The notes beneath the pieces were generated by a model. That model did no database searches. It saw only the letters and a program-made list of their open reading frames with translations, and was not told where the DNA came from. Position numbers and translations under genes: made by a program. Positions 27,071-36,798 of a DNA stretch of 64,000 nucleotides are shown here, in pieces. This DNA is from Rubrivivax gelatinosus (lineage in GTDB: Bacteria; Pseudomonadota; Gammaproteobacteria; Burkholderiales; Burkholderiaceae_C), in NCBI RefSeq assembly GCF_004340905.1, contig NZ_SLXD01000017.1, forward strand, positions 1-64,000, given 5' to 3'. Within the stretch, counting starts at the first letter, position 1. Each line of letters begins with the position of its first letter.

Positions 27071-28723
27071 TCAGAAGGTTTCCCAGTCGCTGTCGTCGCG
27101 CGCCGCCGGGGCGGCCGCGCGGGCGGGCTCGGTGCGCACCGGGGCGGGGCGGGCGGGCGCGGGCCTGGCGGGCGCGGGAGCGGCAGGCCTGGCCGCCGCG
27201 GGGGCGGTGGCCCGCACCGGCGCGGCCGGTTCGCGGGCTCGGGGGGCCGCAGGAACCGCGGCCGCCGTGCGTGCGCTGTCGGCGGCACGCGCGATCACCG
27301 CCTGGGCCAGTGCCGGCGGCGGCGCCGTCTGCGTCAGGTGGAAGGTGGCCACCAGCTCCGCCAGCCGGGTGCCCTGCTCGCGCAGCGAGCCGGCGGCGGC
27401 GGCCGACTCCTCCACCAGCGCGGCGTTCTGCTGCGTCATCTGGTCGAGCTGGCTGACCGCGGCGTTGACCTGGCCGATGCCCGTGCTCTGCTCGCTGGTG
27501 GCGGCGGTGATCTCGCCGATGATGTCGGTGACGCGCTGCACGCTGGCGACGATCTCCTGCATCGTGCTGCCGGCGTCGCCCACCAGCCGGGCGCCGGCCT
27601 CGACCTTGTCGACCGAGTCGCCGATCAGCGTCTTGATCTCGCGCGCCGCGGCCGCCGAGCGCTGCGCCAGCGCCCGCACTTCGCCGGCGACGACCGCGAA
27701 GCCGCGGCCCTGCTCCCCGGCGCGTGCCGCCTCCACCGCGGCGTTGAGCGCCAGGATGTTGGTCTGGAAGGCGATGCCGTCGATGACGCCGATGATGTCG
27801 GCGATCCTCTTCGAGCTGGTGTTGATCTGGTCCATCGTCGAGACCACCTGCGAGACGACCACGCCGCCGCGCTGGGCGGTGTCGGCGGCGCTGCCGGCGA
27901 GCTGGTTGGCCTGGCGCGCGGCGTCGGCGCTCTGCTGCACGTTGCCGGTCAGCTGCACCATCGAACTGGCGGTCTGCTGCAGGTTGCCGGCGGTCTGTTC
28001 GGTGCGCTGGCTCAGGTCGAGGTTGCCGGTGGCGATCTCGCTGGAGGCGGTGCGGATCGAGTCCGCGCTCGTGCGCACCGCGGCCAGCGTCTTCTCGATG
28101 TGGCGCAGCGCCTGCTGCAGCCGGTGCGCGGCCGGCGACTGCGCCGGCAGGTGCGCCGGCTCGAAGGTGACGTCGCCGCGTGCGTCGACCAGCCCCTCGG
28201 CGATCGCCACCAGCTCGTCGGTCGTGCGGTAGTCGGCGCGGCTGCGCAGCGCCAGCATCACCAGCACCGCGGACTCGCCGACGACGAACGCGGCGTGCTC
28301 GACGACCTTCAGCAGGCTGGGCTCGGTGAAGCACATCGGCCCCCAGCCCCACTGCTGGAAGTAGTTGAAGCTCAGGTGGTGCACGGCGATCACCGCCGCG
28401 CCGGCGACGACGGCTTCCCAGCGCCGGTAGACGACGGTGGCGGCGAGCAGCGCGAAGACCGCGAAGTGCGCCTCGGCGGCGCCGTGCGCGACGTGGATCA
28501 GCAGCGCCACGGTGGCCATGCCCAGCACCGGCAGGCCGATGAAGCTGCTGGCGTGGCGGCTGCCGCCGCCCAGGCCGGCGAGCGCGGCGGCGGCCGCCAG
28601 CAGCAGCACGCCCCCGCCCAGGGCCAGCCCGATGCCGTCGTTGACGGCGCCGTAGGCCGCGGCGCCGAGCACGACGAGTGCCATCGAGGCGAGCATCGCC
28701 CGGTCGTTGAAGTCGAGGTTCAT
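27071..28723 (-). CDS. methyl-accepting chemotaxis protein with multi-TM sensor, MCP2
   Basis: A 550-residue receptor. Instead of a periplasmic domain it has about six hydrophobic helices (residues 10-165, with [17 protein letters not shown] in a loop), then a short linker and the signalling hairpin ([20 protein letters not shown]). A Pro/Ala-rich tail of about 70 residues ends in DDSDWETF, a CheR/CheB-docking pentapeptide (WETF type) on a flexible tether. The start at 28723 ([11 protein letters not shown]) precedes the first helix. The membrane sensor suggests detection of a membrane-linked or diffusible signal; its ligand is unknown. Confidence 0.93.
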   Translation of the reverse strand: MNLDFNDRAMLASMALVVLGAAAYGAVNDGIGLALGGGVLLLAAAAALAGLGGGSRHASSFIGLPVLGMATVALLIHVAHGAAEAHFAVFALLAATVVYRRWEAVVAGAAVIAVHHLSFNYFQQWGWGPMCFTEPSLLKVVEHAAFVVGESAVLVMLALRSRADYRTTDELVAIAEGLVDARGDVTFEPAHLPAQSPAAHRLQQALRHIEKTLAAVRTSADSIRTASSEIATGNLDLSQRTEQTAGNLQQTASSMVQLTGNVQQSADAARQANQLAGSAADTAQRGGVVVSQVVSTMDQINTSSKRIADIIGVIDGIAFQTNILALNAAVEAARAGEQGRGFAVVAGEVRALAQRSAAAAREIKTLIGDSVDKVEAGARLVGDAGSTMQEIVASVQRVTDIIGEITAATSEQSTGIGQVNAAVSQLDQMTQQNAALVEESAAAAGSLREQGTRLAELVATFHLTQTAPPPALAQAVIARAADSARTAAAVPAAPRAREPAAPVRATAPAAARPAAPAPARPAPARPAPVRTEPARAAAPAARDDSDWETF

Positions 28724-28763
28724 ACAGCTCTCGTCGTCACGCGGGCGACGCCGTTGGCGGGTG

Positions 28764-30572
28764 TCAGAAGGTTTCCCAGTCGTCGTCGGCACGCGGCGAG
28801 GACGGGGCGGCGGGAGCCGCCGGTTCGGCGCGCGCGGCGGGTGCCGCCGCGGCCTTGGGTGCAGGGGCCGTCGTGGCGGCCTTGGGCGCCGGCGTCGGCG
28901 TCGCCGGGCGGGCGCTGTCGCGCGCCCGGGCGATCACGGCGGCGGCCACCGGCGCGGCCTGCGCGCGCACCGGCGCGGGCCGGGCCGGCGGCGGGGCGCT
29001 GACCGGGCTGCCGGCGTTCGAGCCCGGCACGCGGAAGGTGGCGACGAGCGCGGACAGGCGGTCGGCCTGCTCGCGCAGCGACTCGGCCGCAGCGGTGCTT
29101 TCCTCGACCAGCGCCGCGTTCTGCTGCGTCATCTGGTCCAGCCCGGCGATCGCCGAGTTCACCTGGCCGATGCCCTGGCTCTGCTCGGTGGCCGCGGCCA
29201 TCACCTCGCCGATGATGTCGGCCACGCGCTGCACGCCGGCGACGATCTCGTTCATCGTGCTGCCGGCGTCGCCGACCAGGCGGGCGCCCGACTCGACCTT
29301 CTCGACCGAGCCGCCGATCAGCGTCTTGATCTCGCGCGCGGCCTCGGCCGAACGCTGCGCCAGCGAACGCACCTCGCCGGCGACGACCGCGAAGCCGCGG
29401 CCCTGTTCGCCTGCGCGCGCGGCCTCGACCGCGGCGTTGAGCGCCAGGATGTTGGTCTGGAAGGCGATGCCGTCGACGGTGCCGATGATGTCGGCGATCT
29501 TCTTGGAGCTGGCGTTGATCTCCTCCATCGTCTGCACGACCTGGGCGACGACCTGGCCGCCGCGCTGGGCGACGCTGCTGGCGCTGCTGGCCAGCTGGTT
29601 GGCGGTGCGCGCGGAGTCGGCGGTCTGGGCGACGGTGGCGGTGATCTCCTCCATCGTGCTGGCCGTCTGCTGCAGCGAGCCCGAGGTCTGCTCGGTGCGG
29701 TGCGACAGGTCGGTGCTGGCCGAGGCGATCTCGCCGCTGGCACCGGCCACCGAGCTGGTGCCGGTGCGGATCTGCTCGACCATCGTCGTCAGGCTGGCCT
29801 GCATGTCGCGCAGCGCGCGCAGCAGCGTGCCGATCTCGTCGCCGCGCGCGGTGTCGGGCACCGGCTGGGTCAGGTCGTGGGCGGCGATGCGCTGCGCGGC
29901 CTCGATCGACTCGGCCAGCGGCCGTGTCACCGAGCGGGTCATCGACCAGCCCAGCGCCAGGCCGGCGGCGATGGCGGCGGCCAGCATGCCGGCGAGCGTG
30001 TAGACCGCGGTGCGGATGGCCCCGCTCACCCGGTTGGCCAGCTCTTGGGCATGCGCCTTGGCGCGCTGCTGATGCGCCTCGATGGCGGCCAGATAGGCCT
30101 CGGCGGTGCTCGTCATCGGGCCGTTGACGAGGCGCTCGCCCTCGACGACGCTGCCTTCCTTGAACGCGGCCGAGGCCTTGTTACGGGTGTCGATGTAGAC
30201 CTTGCGCTTGGCCGCGATGTCGGCGAAAGCCGCCTTCTCGTCGGCCGATTCGCTGCCCGCTTCCAGCGCCTTCTGCAGCGTGCTGATCTCGGCCGTGGTC
30301 TTCTTCATCTGCGGCTCGATCGCCGCCACGGTCGCTTCCTGGAAGCCCGAGGCGGCGATGGACAGCGCACGCGCCAGGTTCAGCCGGGTGTTGGACTTCC
30401 AGGTCTCCAGGTCCGCGGCGCGTTCGATCGCGACATCGCGTTCGGCGCCCAGCGTGCCGATGCGGCGCAGCTCGTAGATGCCGACCGCCGTCATGATCGC
30501 CATGAGCGCGAGCACGGCCGCGAAGCTCAGCCCGAGCCGGGTGCCGATGCGCAGGTTGGACAGGGTTTTCAT
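28764..30572 (-). CDS. methyl-accepting chemotaxis protein (four-helix-bundle sensor), MCP3
   Basis: A 602-residue receptor. Transmembrane helix 1 ([20 protein letters not shown]) leads to an alpha-helical periplasmic domain (about 35-190; Tar-like 4HB_MCP type), helix 2 ([20 protein letters not shown]), HAMP and the signalling domain. A Pro/Ala-rich linker ends in RADDDWETF, the CheR/CheB tether. It starts 58 bases after the MCP4 stop. The conserved core is almost identical to the other three receptors. Confidence 0.95.
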   Translation of the reverse strand: MKTLSNLRIGTRLGLSFAAVLALMAIMTAVGIYELRRIGTLGAERDVAIERAADLETWKSNTRLNLARALSIAASGFQEATVAAIEPQMKKTTAEISTLQKALEAGSESADEKAAFADIAAKRKVYIDTRNKASAAFKEGSVVEGERLVNGPMTSTAEAYLAAIEAHQQRAKAHAQELANRVSGAIRTAVYTLAGMLAAAIAAGLALGWSMTRSVTRPLAESIEAAQRIAAHDLTQPVPDTARGDEIGTLLRALRDMQASLTTMVEQIRTGTSSVAGASGEIASASTDLSHRTEQTSGSLQQTASTMEEITATVAQTADSARTANQLASSASSVAQRGGQVVAQVVQTMEEINASSKKIADIIGTVDGIAFQTNILALNAAVEAARAGEQGRGFAVVAGEVRSLAQRSAEAAREIKTLIGGSVEKVESGARLVGDAGSTMNEIVAGVQRVADIIGEVMAAATEQSQGIGQVNSAIAGLDQMTQQNAALVEESTAAAESLREQADRLSALVATFRVPGSNAGSPVSAPPPARPAPVRAQAAPVAAAVIARARDSARPATPTPAPKAATTAPAPKAAAAPAARAEPAAPAAPSSPRADDDWETF

Positions 30573-30630
30573 CGTTTTCTCCAGAGGGCGAGCTTCCGCC
30601 CGTGAGGTCCGGGGAGGCCTGCCGGCCTCG

Positions 30631-32244
30631 TCAGACCACCGGGGTGGTCAGCTCCTGGGCGGCCGGCCCGACCGAGCCGGCTGCAGTGCGGAAGGCGGCG
30701 ACGATCGCGCCCAGGCGTTGGGCCTGTTCCTTCAGTGATTCGGCGGCCGCGGCCGACTGCTCGACGAGCGCGGCGTTCTGCTGCGTCATGCCGTCGAGTT
30801 CGGAGACCGCGCCGTTGACCTGGCTGAGGCCCGAGCTCTGCTCGACGGCCGCGCGGCTGATCTCGCTGATGATCTGGTTGACGCGCTGCACGCTGTCGAC
30901 GATCTCGGTCATCGTGCTGCCGGCGGCCGCGACCAGGCGCGCGCCGGTGTCGACCTTCTCGACCGAGTTGCCGATCAGCGCCTTGATCTCGCGCGCCGCC
31001 TCGGCGCTGCGCTGGGCGAGCGAACGCACCTCGCCGGCCACCACCGCGAAGCCGCGGCCCTGCTCGCCGGCGCGCGCCGCCTCGACCGCGGCGTTGAGCG
31101 CCAGGATGTTGGTCTGGAAGGCGATCCCGTCGATGGTGCCGATGATGTCGCCGATGCGCCGCGAGCTGGCGTTGATCTCGTCCATCGTCGTCACGACCTG
31201 GCCGACGACCTCGCCGCCGCGCTGCGCGACCTCGGCGGCGTTGCCGGCCAGGTGGCTGGCCTCGCGCGCGGCGTCGGCGCTCTGGCGCACGGTGCCGGTG
31301 ATCTGTTCCATCGCGCTGGCCGTCTGCTGCAGGCTGCCGGCGGTCTGCTCGGTGCGGCTGGACAGCTCGGCGTTGCCGGCGGCGACTTCGCGGCTGGCGA
31401 GCTCGATGCTGTCGGCCGAGCTGCGCATCTGGCCGACCATGCGCTGCAGCGACTCCTGCATGCGCGCCAGCGCCGCCAGCAGGTCGTTGGCTTCGTCGCG
31501 GCCCTGGAGCTGGATCGGGCGCGTGAGGTCACCGTCGGCGATCGCCTGCGCCACCTTGCGGGCGTGGTCGATCGGGTTGGTGATCGACTGCGAGTTGGCC
31601 AGCGTCATCGGCGTGATGACGAGCATCACGACGGCGATCAGGCCGACGAAGACCACCATCGCCTGCTGCATCGTCTCGTCGAAGCGCTCGGCGGCCGCGG
31701 TGCTCTCGGCCATCACGATCTTCTCGATCCTGGTGGCGGCCTCCTCGACCGCGATGATGTGGCTGTCGGCGCGGCCGAGCATGCGCACGACCACGCGGGC
31801 GTTGTCGAACACGCCTTCCTCGGCCCGGGCGAGCACCGCCGTGGCGGCCTTCTCGTAGGCGGCCAGCTGCTCGATCCCGGTGCGCGCCAGCGCGTTGTCC
31901 TCGTCGTCCTCGCCTTCGAGCAGCGAGGCCAGTGCCGTCGAGGTCGCCGTGATCTCGCGTTTCCATTCCTCGCGCAGCCGGGCGATCGCGGCGGCGTCCT
32001 CGTAGTCGATGACCATCTGCTTCTCGTGCAGGCGGGCCGCCGCGAGGTGCTTGCCGATGGCCGCGGTCGCCGTCTGCTCGCCGCGCGACTGCTCGAGGAT
32101 CTTCTGGTTCAGTTCACGCAGCTTCAGGCCGCCGACGAAGCCGGTGAGGCCGACGAGCGCGAACGACAGCAGCACGACCGCGATCGCGCCGCGCATGCGC
32201 GTGCGGATCGTGAATCCGCGCATCAGGGCAAGCAGTGCATTCAT
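30631..32244 (-). CDS. methyl-accepting chemotaxis protein, MCP4
   Basis: A 537-residue receptor beginning [19 protein letters not shown]. Helix 1 ([20 protein letters not shown]), an acidic helical periplasmic domain, helix 2 ([20 protein letters not shown]), HAMP ([20 protein letters not shown]) and the signalling hairpin follow. It ends ...[12 protein letters not shown] without a WETF pentapeptide. The in-frame ATG at 32286 is less likely than the one at 32244. It follows cheA after a GC-rich hairpin. Confidence 0.95.
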   Translation of the reverse strand: MNALLALMRGFTIRTRMRGAIAVVLLSFALVGLTGFVGGLKLRELNQKILEQSRGEQTATAAIGKHLAAARLHEKQMVIDYEDAAAIARLREEWKREITATSTALASLLEGEDDEDNALARTGIEQLAAYEKAATAVLARAEEGVFDNARVVVRMLGRADSHIIAVEEAATRIEKIVMAESTAAAERFDETMQQAMVVFVGLIAVVMLVITPMTLANSQSITNPIDHARKVAQAIADGDLTRPIQLQGRDEANDLLAALARMQESLQRMVGQMRSSADSIELASREVAAGNAELSSRTEQTAGSLQQTASAMEQITGTVRQSADAAREASHLAGNAAEVAQRGGEVVGQVVTTMDEINASSRRIGDIIGTIDGIAFQTNILALNAAVEAARAGEQGRGFAVVAGEVRSLAQRSAEAAREIKALIGNSVEKVDTGARLVAAAGSTMTEIVDSVQRVNQIISEISRAAVEQSSGLSQVNGAVSELDGMTQQNAALVEQSAAAAESLKEQAQRLGAIVAAFRTAAGSVGPAAQELTTPVV

Positions 32245-32320
32245 CGCGTTACTTTCAAAGGCAGGCCACTGGTGCGTCAGCGTCAAGCTGCCGCCGCGGA
32301 CGGGCTTTGCCCGGCCGCTG

Positions 32321-32347
32321 GCGGCGCCCCCCTGGGGGGGAGCGCCG
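32321..32347 (-). terminator. GC-rich hairpin between cheA and MCP4
   Basis: GCGGCGCCCCCC and GGGGGGAGCGCCGC pair around a TG centre 18 bases after the cheA stop. No T-run follows on the minus strand, so it may be an attenuator or a dispersed repeat (the flanking GGGCTTTGCCC is also common in this lineage) rather than a full terminator. It could lower receptor expression relative to cheA. Confidence 0.5.
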
Positions 32348-32364
32348 CAGGCGCTTCGGGGGGG

Positions 32365-34506
32365 TCAATGCCGTGATCGACGGACCAGCGAACCGATGTC
32401 CAGGATCAGCGCGACGCGGCCGTCGCCCATGATCGTGGCGCCCGAGACGTCGTCGACCTTGCGGTAGTTGGACTCGAGGTTCTTGACGACGACCTGCTGC
32501 TGCCCGAGCAGCTCGTCGACCAGCAGCGCCACGCGCCCGCCCTCGGCCTCGACGACGACCATGATGTTGCTGACACGCTCGAAGTCGAAACGCGGCACGT
32601 CGAAGACGCGCTCGAGGTCGACCACCGGCATGTACTCGTCACGCACCTCGACGACGCGGCCGGTGCCGCCGATCGTCTTGATCATGCCCGGCTGCACCTG
32701 GAAGGACTCGACGACCGAGGACAGCGGCAGGATGTAGCACTCCTCGCCGACGCCCACGCTCATGCCGTCCATGATGGCCAGCGTCAGCGGCAGGCGCACG
32801 CGCACCGTCATGCCGTAGCCTTCGGCCGAGTCGATCTCGACCGTGCCGCCGAGCGCGGTGATGTTCTTCTTCACGACGTCCATGCCGACGCCGCGGCCGG
32901 AGACGTCGGTGACGACGTCGGCGGTCGAGAAGCCCGGCGCGAAGATCAGGCCGTAGACCTCCTGGTCGGTCATCGTGTCGGGCGCGTCCAGGCCGCGTTC
33001 GCGGGCCTTCTTCAGCAGCTTCTCGCGGTTCAGGCCCTTGCCGTCGTCGCGCACCTCGATGACGATCGAGCCGCCCTGGTGGCTGGCGATCAGCGTGATC
33101 GTGCCGGTCTCGGGCTTGCCCTTGGCCAGGCGTTCTTCCGGCATCTCGATGCCGTGGTCGCAGCTGTTGCGCACCAGGTGGGTCAGCGGGTCGGTGATCT
33201 TCTCGACCAGGCCCTTGTCCAGTTCGGTGGCTTCGCCGACCTGCATCAGCTCGACCTTCTTGCCGAGCTTGGCGGCCAGGTCGCGCAGCATGCGCGGGAA
33301 GCGGTTGAACACCAGCGACATCGGGATCATGCGGATCGACATCACCGCTTCCTGCAGGTCGCGGGTGTTGCGCTCCAGATCGGCCAGGCCGGAGGACATC
33401 TGCTGGTACAGCGCGGCGTCCACGCCCTTGCTGTTCTGGGCCAGCATGGCCTGCGTGATGACGAGCTCGCCGACGAGGTTGATCAGCTGGTCGACCTTCT
33501 CGACCGAGACGCGCAGCGTGCTCGACTCGGGGCTGCCGGCGGCCTTCTCGGCCTTCGGCGCCACGCGCGCCGGGGCGGCCGGCGCGGCGGCGCGGGCCGG
33601 CTCGGCAGCCGGTGCGGCGGCGGCGGGTGCGGCGGCGCTTTCGGCCTGCGGCGCGCCGGGCGCGTCGTCGAAGAAGCCGTAGCCGAGTTCGGGTTCGGCC
33701 TTGCTGGGCTCGGGCGCGCCGGGGGCGCCGGCGTGGAAACCGTAGCCCGGGCCCAGCGGGCCGAGCTTGAGCTGCTCGCGCGCCACGTGGAAGGTGAACA
33801 GGTCCAGCAGGTCGTTGTCCGCGGTCGTCGTGACGACCTTGAAGCGGCGCATGCCGTCGGCGGCGCGGCCGGCGTCCAGCGGCTCGATCGTGCCCAGGTC
33901 GGCGATCTCCTTGAACAGCTCGACCAGGTTGTCGGCCATCGAGGTGTCCGGCAGCGGCCCGACCGTGAGCTCGAGCGCACGCGCGGTGCCGGCCGCCGGC
34001 GCGGCGGCGGGCACGGGCTCGGCGGCCGGCGTCTGCGCGACGGCGACCGGGGCCGGCGCGGCGACCAGCGGCGCGGCAGCGGCCTGGCCGGTGACCAGCG
34101 CGCGGATCGACACCAGCAGGTCGCGCGTGTCGACCGGGTCGGCGCCGTTGCCCTGGTGGCGCGCGAGCTGCGCCTTCAGCGCGTCGCCCGAGGCCAGCAG
34201 CACGTCGACCATCGCCGCGGTGGGCGCCAGTTCGTGGCGGCGCAGCTTGTCCAGCAGCGTCTCCATCTCGTGCGTCAGCTCGGCCACGTCGGTGAAGCCG
34301 AAGGTCGCGGCTCCGCCCTTGACCGAGTGCGCGCAGCGGAAGATCGCGTTGAGCTCCTCGTCGTCCGCGTTCTCGATGTCGAGGTTGAGCAGCATCTGCT
34401 CCATCGTCTCGAGGTTCTCGCCGGCTTCCTCGAAGAAAACCTGGAAGAACTGCGAGAGATCGATGCCCGCCGACAGGTGGGCGCCTTCTTGTTGGGTGTC
34501 GGCCAT
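32365..34506 (-). CDS. cheA: chemotaxis histidine kinase CheA
   Basis: A 713-residue kinase. P1 has the phospho-His60 in FRCAHSVKGGAATFGF. P2 (about 175-240) is followed by a low-complexity linker with repeated GYGFHAGAPGAP/GYGFFDDAPGAP. Dimerisation P3 starts near LRVSVEKVDQLINLVGELVI; P4 is the ATPase (HLVRNSCDHGIEMPEER, DDGKGL, GRGVGMDVVKKNI); P5 is CheW-like to the end. It phosphorylates the neighbouring CheY. It lies 40 bases after cheY. Domain order and length are normal for a proteobacterial CheA. Confidence 0.97.
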   Translation of the reverse strand: MADTQQEGAHLSAGIDLSQFFQVFFEEAGENLETMEQMLLNLDIENADDEELNAIFRCAHSVKGGAATFGFTDVAELTHEMETLLDKLRRHELAPTAAMVDVLLASGDALKAQLARHQGNGADPVDTRDLLVSIRALVTGQAAAAPLVAAPAPVAVAQTPAAEPVPAAAPAAGTARALELTVGPLPDTSMADNLVELFKEIADLGTIEPLDAGRAADGMRRFKVVTTTADNDLLDLFTFHVAREQLKLGPLGPGYGFHAGAPGAPEPSKAEPELGYGFFDDAPGAPQAESAAAPAAAAPAAEPARAAAPAAPARVAPKAEKAAGSPESSTLRVSVEKVDQLINLVGELVITQAMLAQNSKGVDAALYQQMSSGLADLERNTRDLQEAVMSIRMIPMSLVFNRFPRMLRDLAAKLGKKVELMQVGEATELDKGLVEKITDPLTHLVRNSCDHGIEMPEERLAKGKPETGTITLIASHQGGSIVIEVRDDGKGLNREKLLKKARERGLDAPDTMTDQEVYGLIFAPGFSTADVVTDVSGRGVGMDVVKKNITALGGTVEIDSAEGYGMTVRVRLPLTLAIMDGMSVGVGEECYILPLSSVVESFQVQPGMIKTIGGTGRVVEVRDEYMPVVDLERVFDVPRFDFERVSNIMVVVEAEGGRVALLVDELLGQQQVVVKNLESNYRKVDDVSGATIMGDGRVALILDIGSLVRRSRH

Positions 34507-34546
34507 GGTCGTGCTCCGTTTGCCTGCTGGGGTCCCGACCGGGACC

Positions 34547-34909
34547 TCAGCGAATGACCTTGCCGATGACTTCGACGAGCTTGGCGGGGTCGAAGGGCTT
34601 GACCAGCCAGCCGGTGGCGCCGGCGGCGCGGCCGGCCTGCTTCATCTGGTCGCTGGACTCGGTGGTCAGGATGAGGATCGGCGTGCTCTTGAACTTCGGG
34701 TTCTCGCGCAGCTTCTTGGTCAGGCTGATGCCGTCCATGCGCGGCATGTTCTGATCCGTCAGCACGAGGTTGAAGTCGCGCTGGTTCGCCTTCTCGTAGG
34801 CGTCCTGGCCATCGACGGCCTCGACGACCTGGAATCCGGCGTTCTTCAGCGTGAAGGACACCATCTGGCGCATCGAGGCGCTGTCATCAACGGCAAGGAT
34901 CGAGTGCAT
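34547..34909 (-). CDS. cheY: single-domain response regulator CheY
   Basis: A 120-residue receiver domain. Acidic pocket Asp8-Asp9, phospho-acceptor Asp52 (LVLTDQNMPRMDG), Thr in ILTTESSD and Lys in LVKPFDP are all present. No output domain. It is the substrate of the downstream CheA and presumably acts on a motor or other target; the flagellar genes are not in this window. Short spacers on both sides suggest an operon with the CheZ-like gene and cheA. Confidence 0.95.
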   Translation of the reverse strand: MHSILAVDDSASMRQMVSFTLKNAGFQVVEAVDGQDAYEKANQRDFNLVLTDQNMPRMDGISLTKKLRENPKFKSTPILILTTESSDQMKQAGRAAGATGWLVKPFDPAKLVEVIGKVIR

Positions 34910-34963
34910 AGGAGGTCTCTCGGGAGGAAGGTTGGAGTTCTGGGATGCTCGGGCGCCGGGCGT

Positions 34964-35425
34964 TCAGAAGAGCTCGATGGACCCGGCGTCCATCTCGTCC
35001 TGGGTCACGGGGTTGGGGCGCAGCGGCGCCTCCTCGACGAGCGTCACGCCGTCCTCGTCGTCGCCCATCGTGTCGCGGGCCAGGCGGTCGGCGCAGTTGC
35101 GCAGCCGCTTTGCCGTGTGGTGGACCAGCTGCGAAGCCATGTCCTGGAACTGCATCGCCGTGATCGCGCCGGCCATGTGCTCCATCGCCACGTGCAGCTG
35201 GTGGTTGTCGATCTCCGGGTGCGGCGTGGCGGCGTGCAGCAACTGCTTGAGTTCGCCGGTGGCGCCGTAGAAGTGGCCGAGCAGCGCATCGCAGGCGTCG
35301 CTGAGCAGCCGCTGCAGCCGATCGAGATCGTTGCTGGCGACGAGCAGGTCGTCCTGCAGGTCGGCGGCTGCCAGCAGGGGCAGTGCGCCGTCGAATGCAG
35401 TGTCGTGGGCTTCCTGGGTGAGCAT
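34964..35425 (-). CDS. CheZ-like CheY phosphatase candidate
   Basis: A 153-residue, largely helical protein. AITAMQFQDMASQLVHHTAK places Asp95 and Gln99 in a D-x-x-x-Q pattern preceded by Phe-Gln, the same arrangement as the catalytic Asp/Gln of CheZ (FQDLTGQ). The protein is shorter than E. coli CheZ (214) and lacks obvious similarity elsewhere. Its C-terminus is acidic and ends GSIELF, where CheZ carries a CheY-binding helix. As first gene of the cluster, directly before cheY, dephosphorylation of CheY-P is the natural inference. The start at 35425 is the only Met near the FliA-like promoter. Confidence 0.65.
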   Translation of the reverse strand: MLTQEAHDTAFDGALPLLAAADLQDDLLVASNDLDRLQRLLSDACDALLGHFYGATGELKQLLHAATPHPEIDNHQLHVAMEHMAGAITAMQFQDMASQLVHHTAKRLRNCADRLARDTMGDDEDGVTLVEEAPLRPNPVTQDEMDAGSIELF

Positions 35426-35521
35426 CCGGACTCCGGGTGTTCGGTTTTTCGATGTCAGGCCGGTCGCCGGTGCACCAGATGCGTGCATCCCGGGGCGGCC
35501 GGCCGGGCCTCTTCCGAACCA

Positions 35522-35548
35522 TTTTCGGCACGCGGCCTGCAAACATTG
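35522..35548 (-). promoter_or_regulatory. FliA (sigma-28) promoter of the chemotaxis operon
   Basis: On the minus strand CAATGTTT (35541-35548), an 11-base spacer and GCCGAAAA (35522-35529) match the sigma-28 consensus TAAAGTTT-N11-GCCGATAA at 6 of 8 and 7 of 8 positions with exact spacing. It lies about 97 bases upstream of the CheZ-like start. This ties expression of the cluster to the flagellar regulon. Confidence 0.65.
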
Positions 35549-35639
35549 AGCGGAAGACGCGGCGATTCGCGTCATATTTCTGCGTCCCCGTGCCTGGGAG
35601 CACGCCGGCCCGTCGTGCCGGGTGCGCGATACTTCACGA

Positions 35640-36773
35640 ATGAGCGCTCCCCTGCCCCCGGTGCGCCTGCTGCACCTCGAGGACTCCGAAGCCGACCACG
35701 CGCTCGCGATGGCGCAGCTGCGCCGCGCCGGCCTGCAGGTCCAGGTCGAGCGTGTCGACAGCCGCGAGGCCTTCGTCGAGGCGCTGGCACGGCCCTGGGA
35801 CCTGATCCTGTCGGACTTCAACCTGCCCGCCTTCACCGGGCTGCAGGCGCTGGAGATCGTGCGCGAGCGCGGCAGCCTGGTGCCTTTCATCCTGGTCTCC
35901 GGCGAGATCGGCGAGGACACGGCCGTCGAGGCGATGCGCAACGGCGCCAGCGACTACCTGCTGAAGAACAACCTCGCGCGGCTGGCGCCGGCGATCGAAC
36001 ACGCCATCACCGCCGCCGAGACGCGGCGCGCCAAGCTGCGCGCCGACCTGGAGCTGCAGGCCTCGCAGGAGCGGCTGTCGGAGCTGGCGCAGCATCTGCA
36101 GCTGTCGGTCGAGGCCGAGCGCAACGCGATCGCACGCGAGATCCACGACGATGTCGGCGGCTCGCTCACCGCGCTGAAGTTCGACCTGCACTGGATCGGG
36201 CAACGCGTCACGACAGCGGAGCTGAAGCTGCGCGTGCAGAGCGCGCTGGACACCGTCACGCACGCGATCGAGGCCAGCCAGCGCATCATGCACAACCTGC
36301 GCCCGGCGATCCTGGAGCAGGGCCTGGTGCCGGCACTGCAGTGGCTGGCCGGGCGTTTCGAGCGCCGCTGCGGCGTGCCCTGCGCCTTCCGCACCAGCCA
36401 TGAGAAACCGCAGCTGCCGCTGGGCGTGCCGCTGGTGGCGTACCGCACGGCGCAGGAAGCGCTCACCAACATCTCCAAGCACGCGCAGGCGACGCGGGTC
36501 TCGCTGGACCTGTCGCTGACCGGCGGCGTGCTGTCGCTGGAGATCAGCGACAACGGCCGCGGCCTGTCCAGCGTCGACCTGGCCAAGGCGCAGAGCTTCG
36601 GCATCCGCGGCTTGAAGGAGCGGGCGGCCACCGTCGGCGGCTGGATCGACCTCAGCAGCGGGCCCGGTGGCACGACGCTGATCCTGTCGGTGCCGCTGAC
36701 CCCGGGCGCCGGCGCGCTGCTGGATCCGCGCGACGACCGCGAGCACGACCCTTCGGCCTGGGCCTCGCTGTAG
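35640..36773 (+). CDS. receiver-histidine kinase (HisKA_3 type)
   Basis: A 377-residue cytoplasmic protein with a receiver domain first (Asp59 in LILSDFNLPAFTG; residues 8-125), then a coiled coil, HisKA_3 with phospho-His169 (AIAREIHDDVGGSLTALK), and an ATPase domain (AQEALTNISKHAQATRVSLD, DNGRGL, FGIRGLKERA). This NarX/DesK-like kinase partners LuxR-type regulators, and one follows 25 bases later. Having the receiver at the N-terminus means it is itself controlled by another kinase. It is divergent from the chemotaxis operon. Confidence 0.92.
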   Translation: MSAPLPPVRLLHLEDSEADHALAMAQLRRAGLQVQVERVDSREAFVEALARPWDLILSDFNLPAFTGLQALEIVRERGSLVPFILVSGEIGEDTAVEAMRNGASDYLLKNNLARLAPAIEHAITAAETRRAKLRADLELQASQERLSELAQHLQLSVEAERNAIAREIHDDVGGSLTALKFDLHWIGQRVTTAELKLRVQSALDTVTHAIEASQRIMHNLRPAILEQGLVPALQWLAGRFERRCGVPCAFRTSHEKPQLPLGVPLVAYRTAQEALTNISKHAQATRVSLDLSLTGGVLSLEISDNGRGLSSVDLAKAQSFGIRGLKERAATVGGWIDLSSGPGGTTLILSVPLTPGAGALLDPRDDREHDPSAWASL

Positions 36774-36798
36774 CGGCCCGCTGTCACGGAGCGACCCG

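Noticed and set aside
24500-31200. Near-identical blocks repeated four times, as in a repeat array
   Set aside because: They are the conserved signalling cores of four MCP genes, not a CRISPR or tandem DNA repeat.
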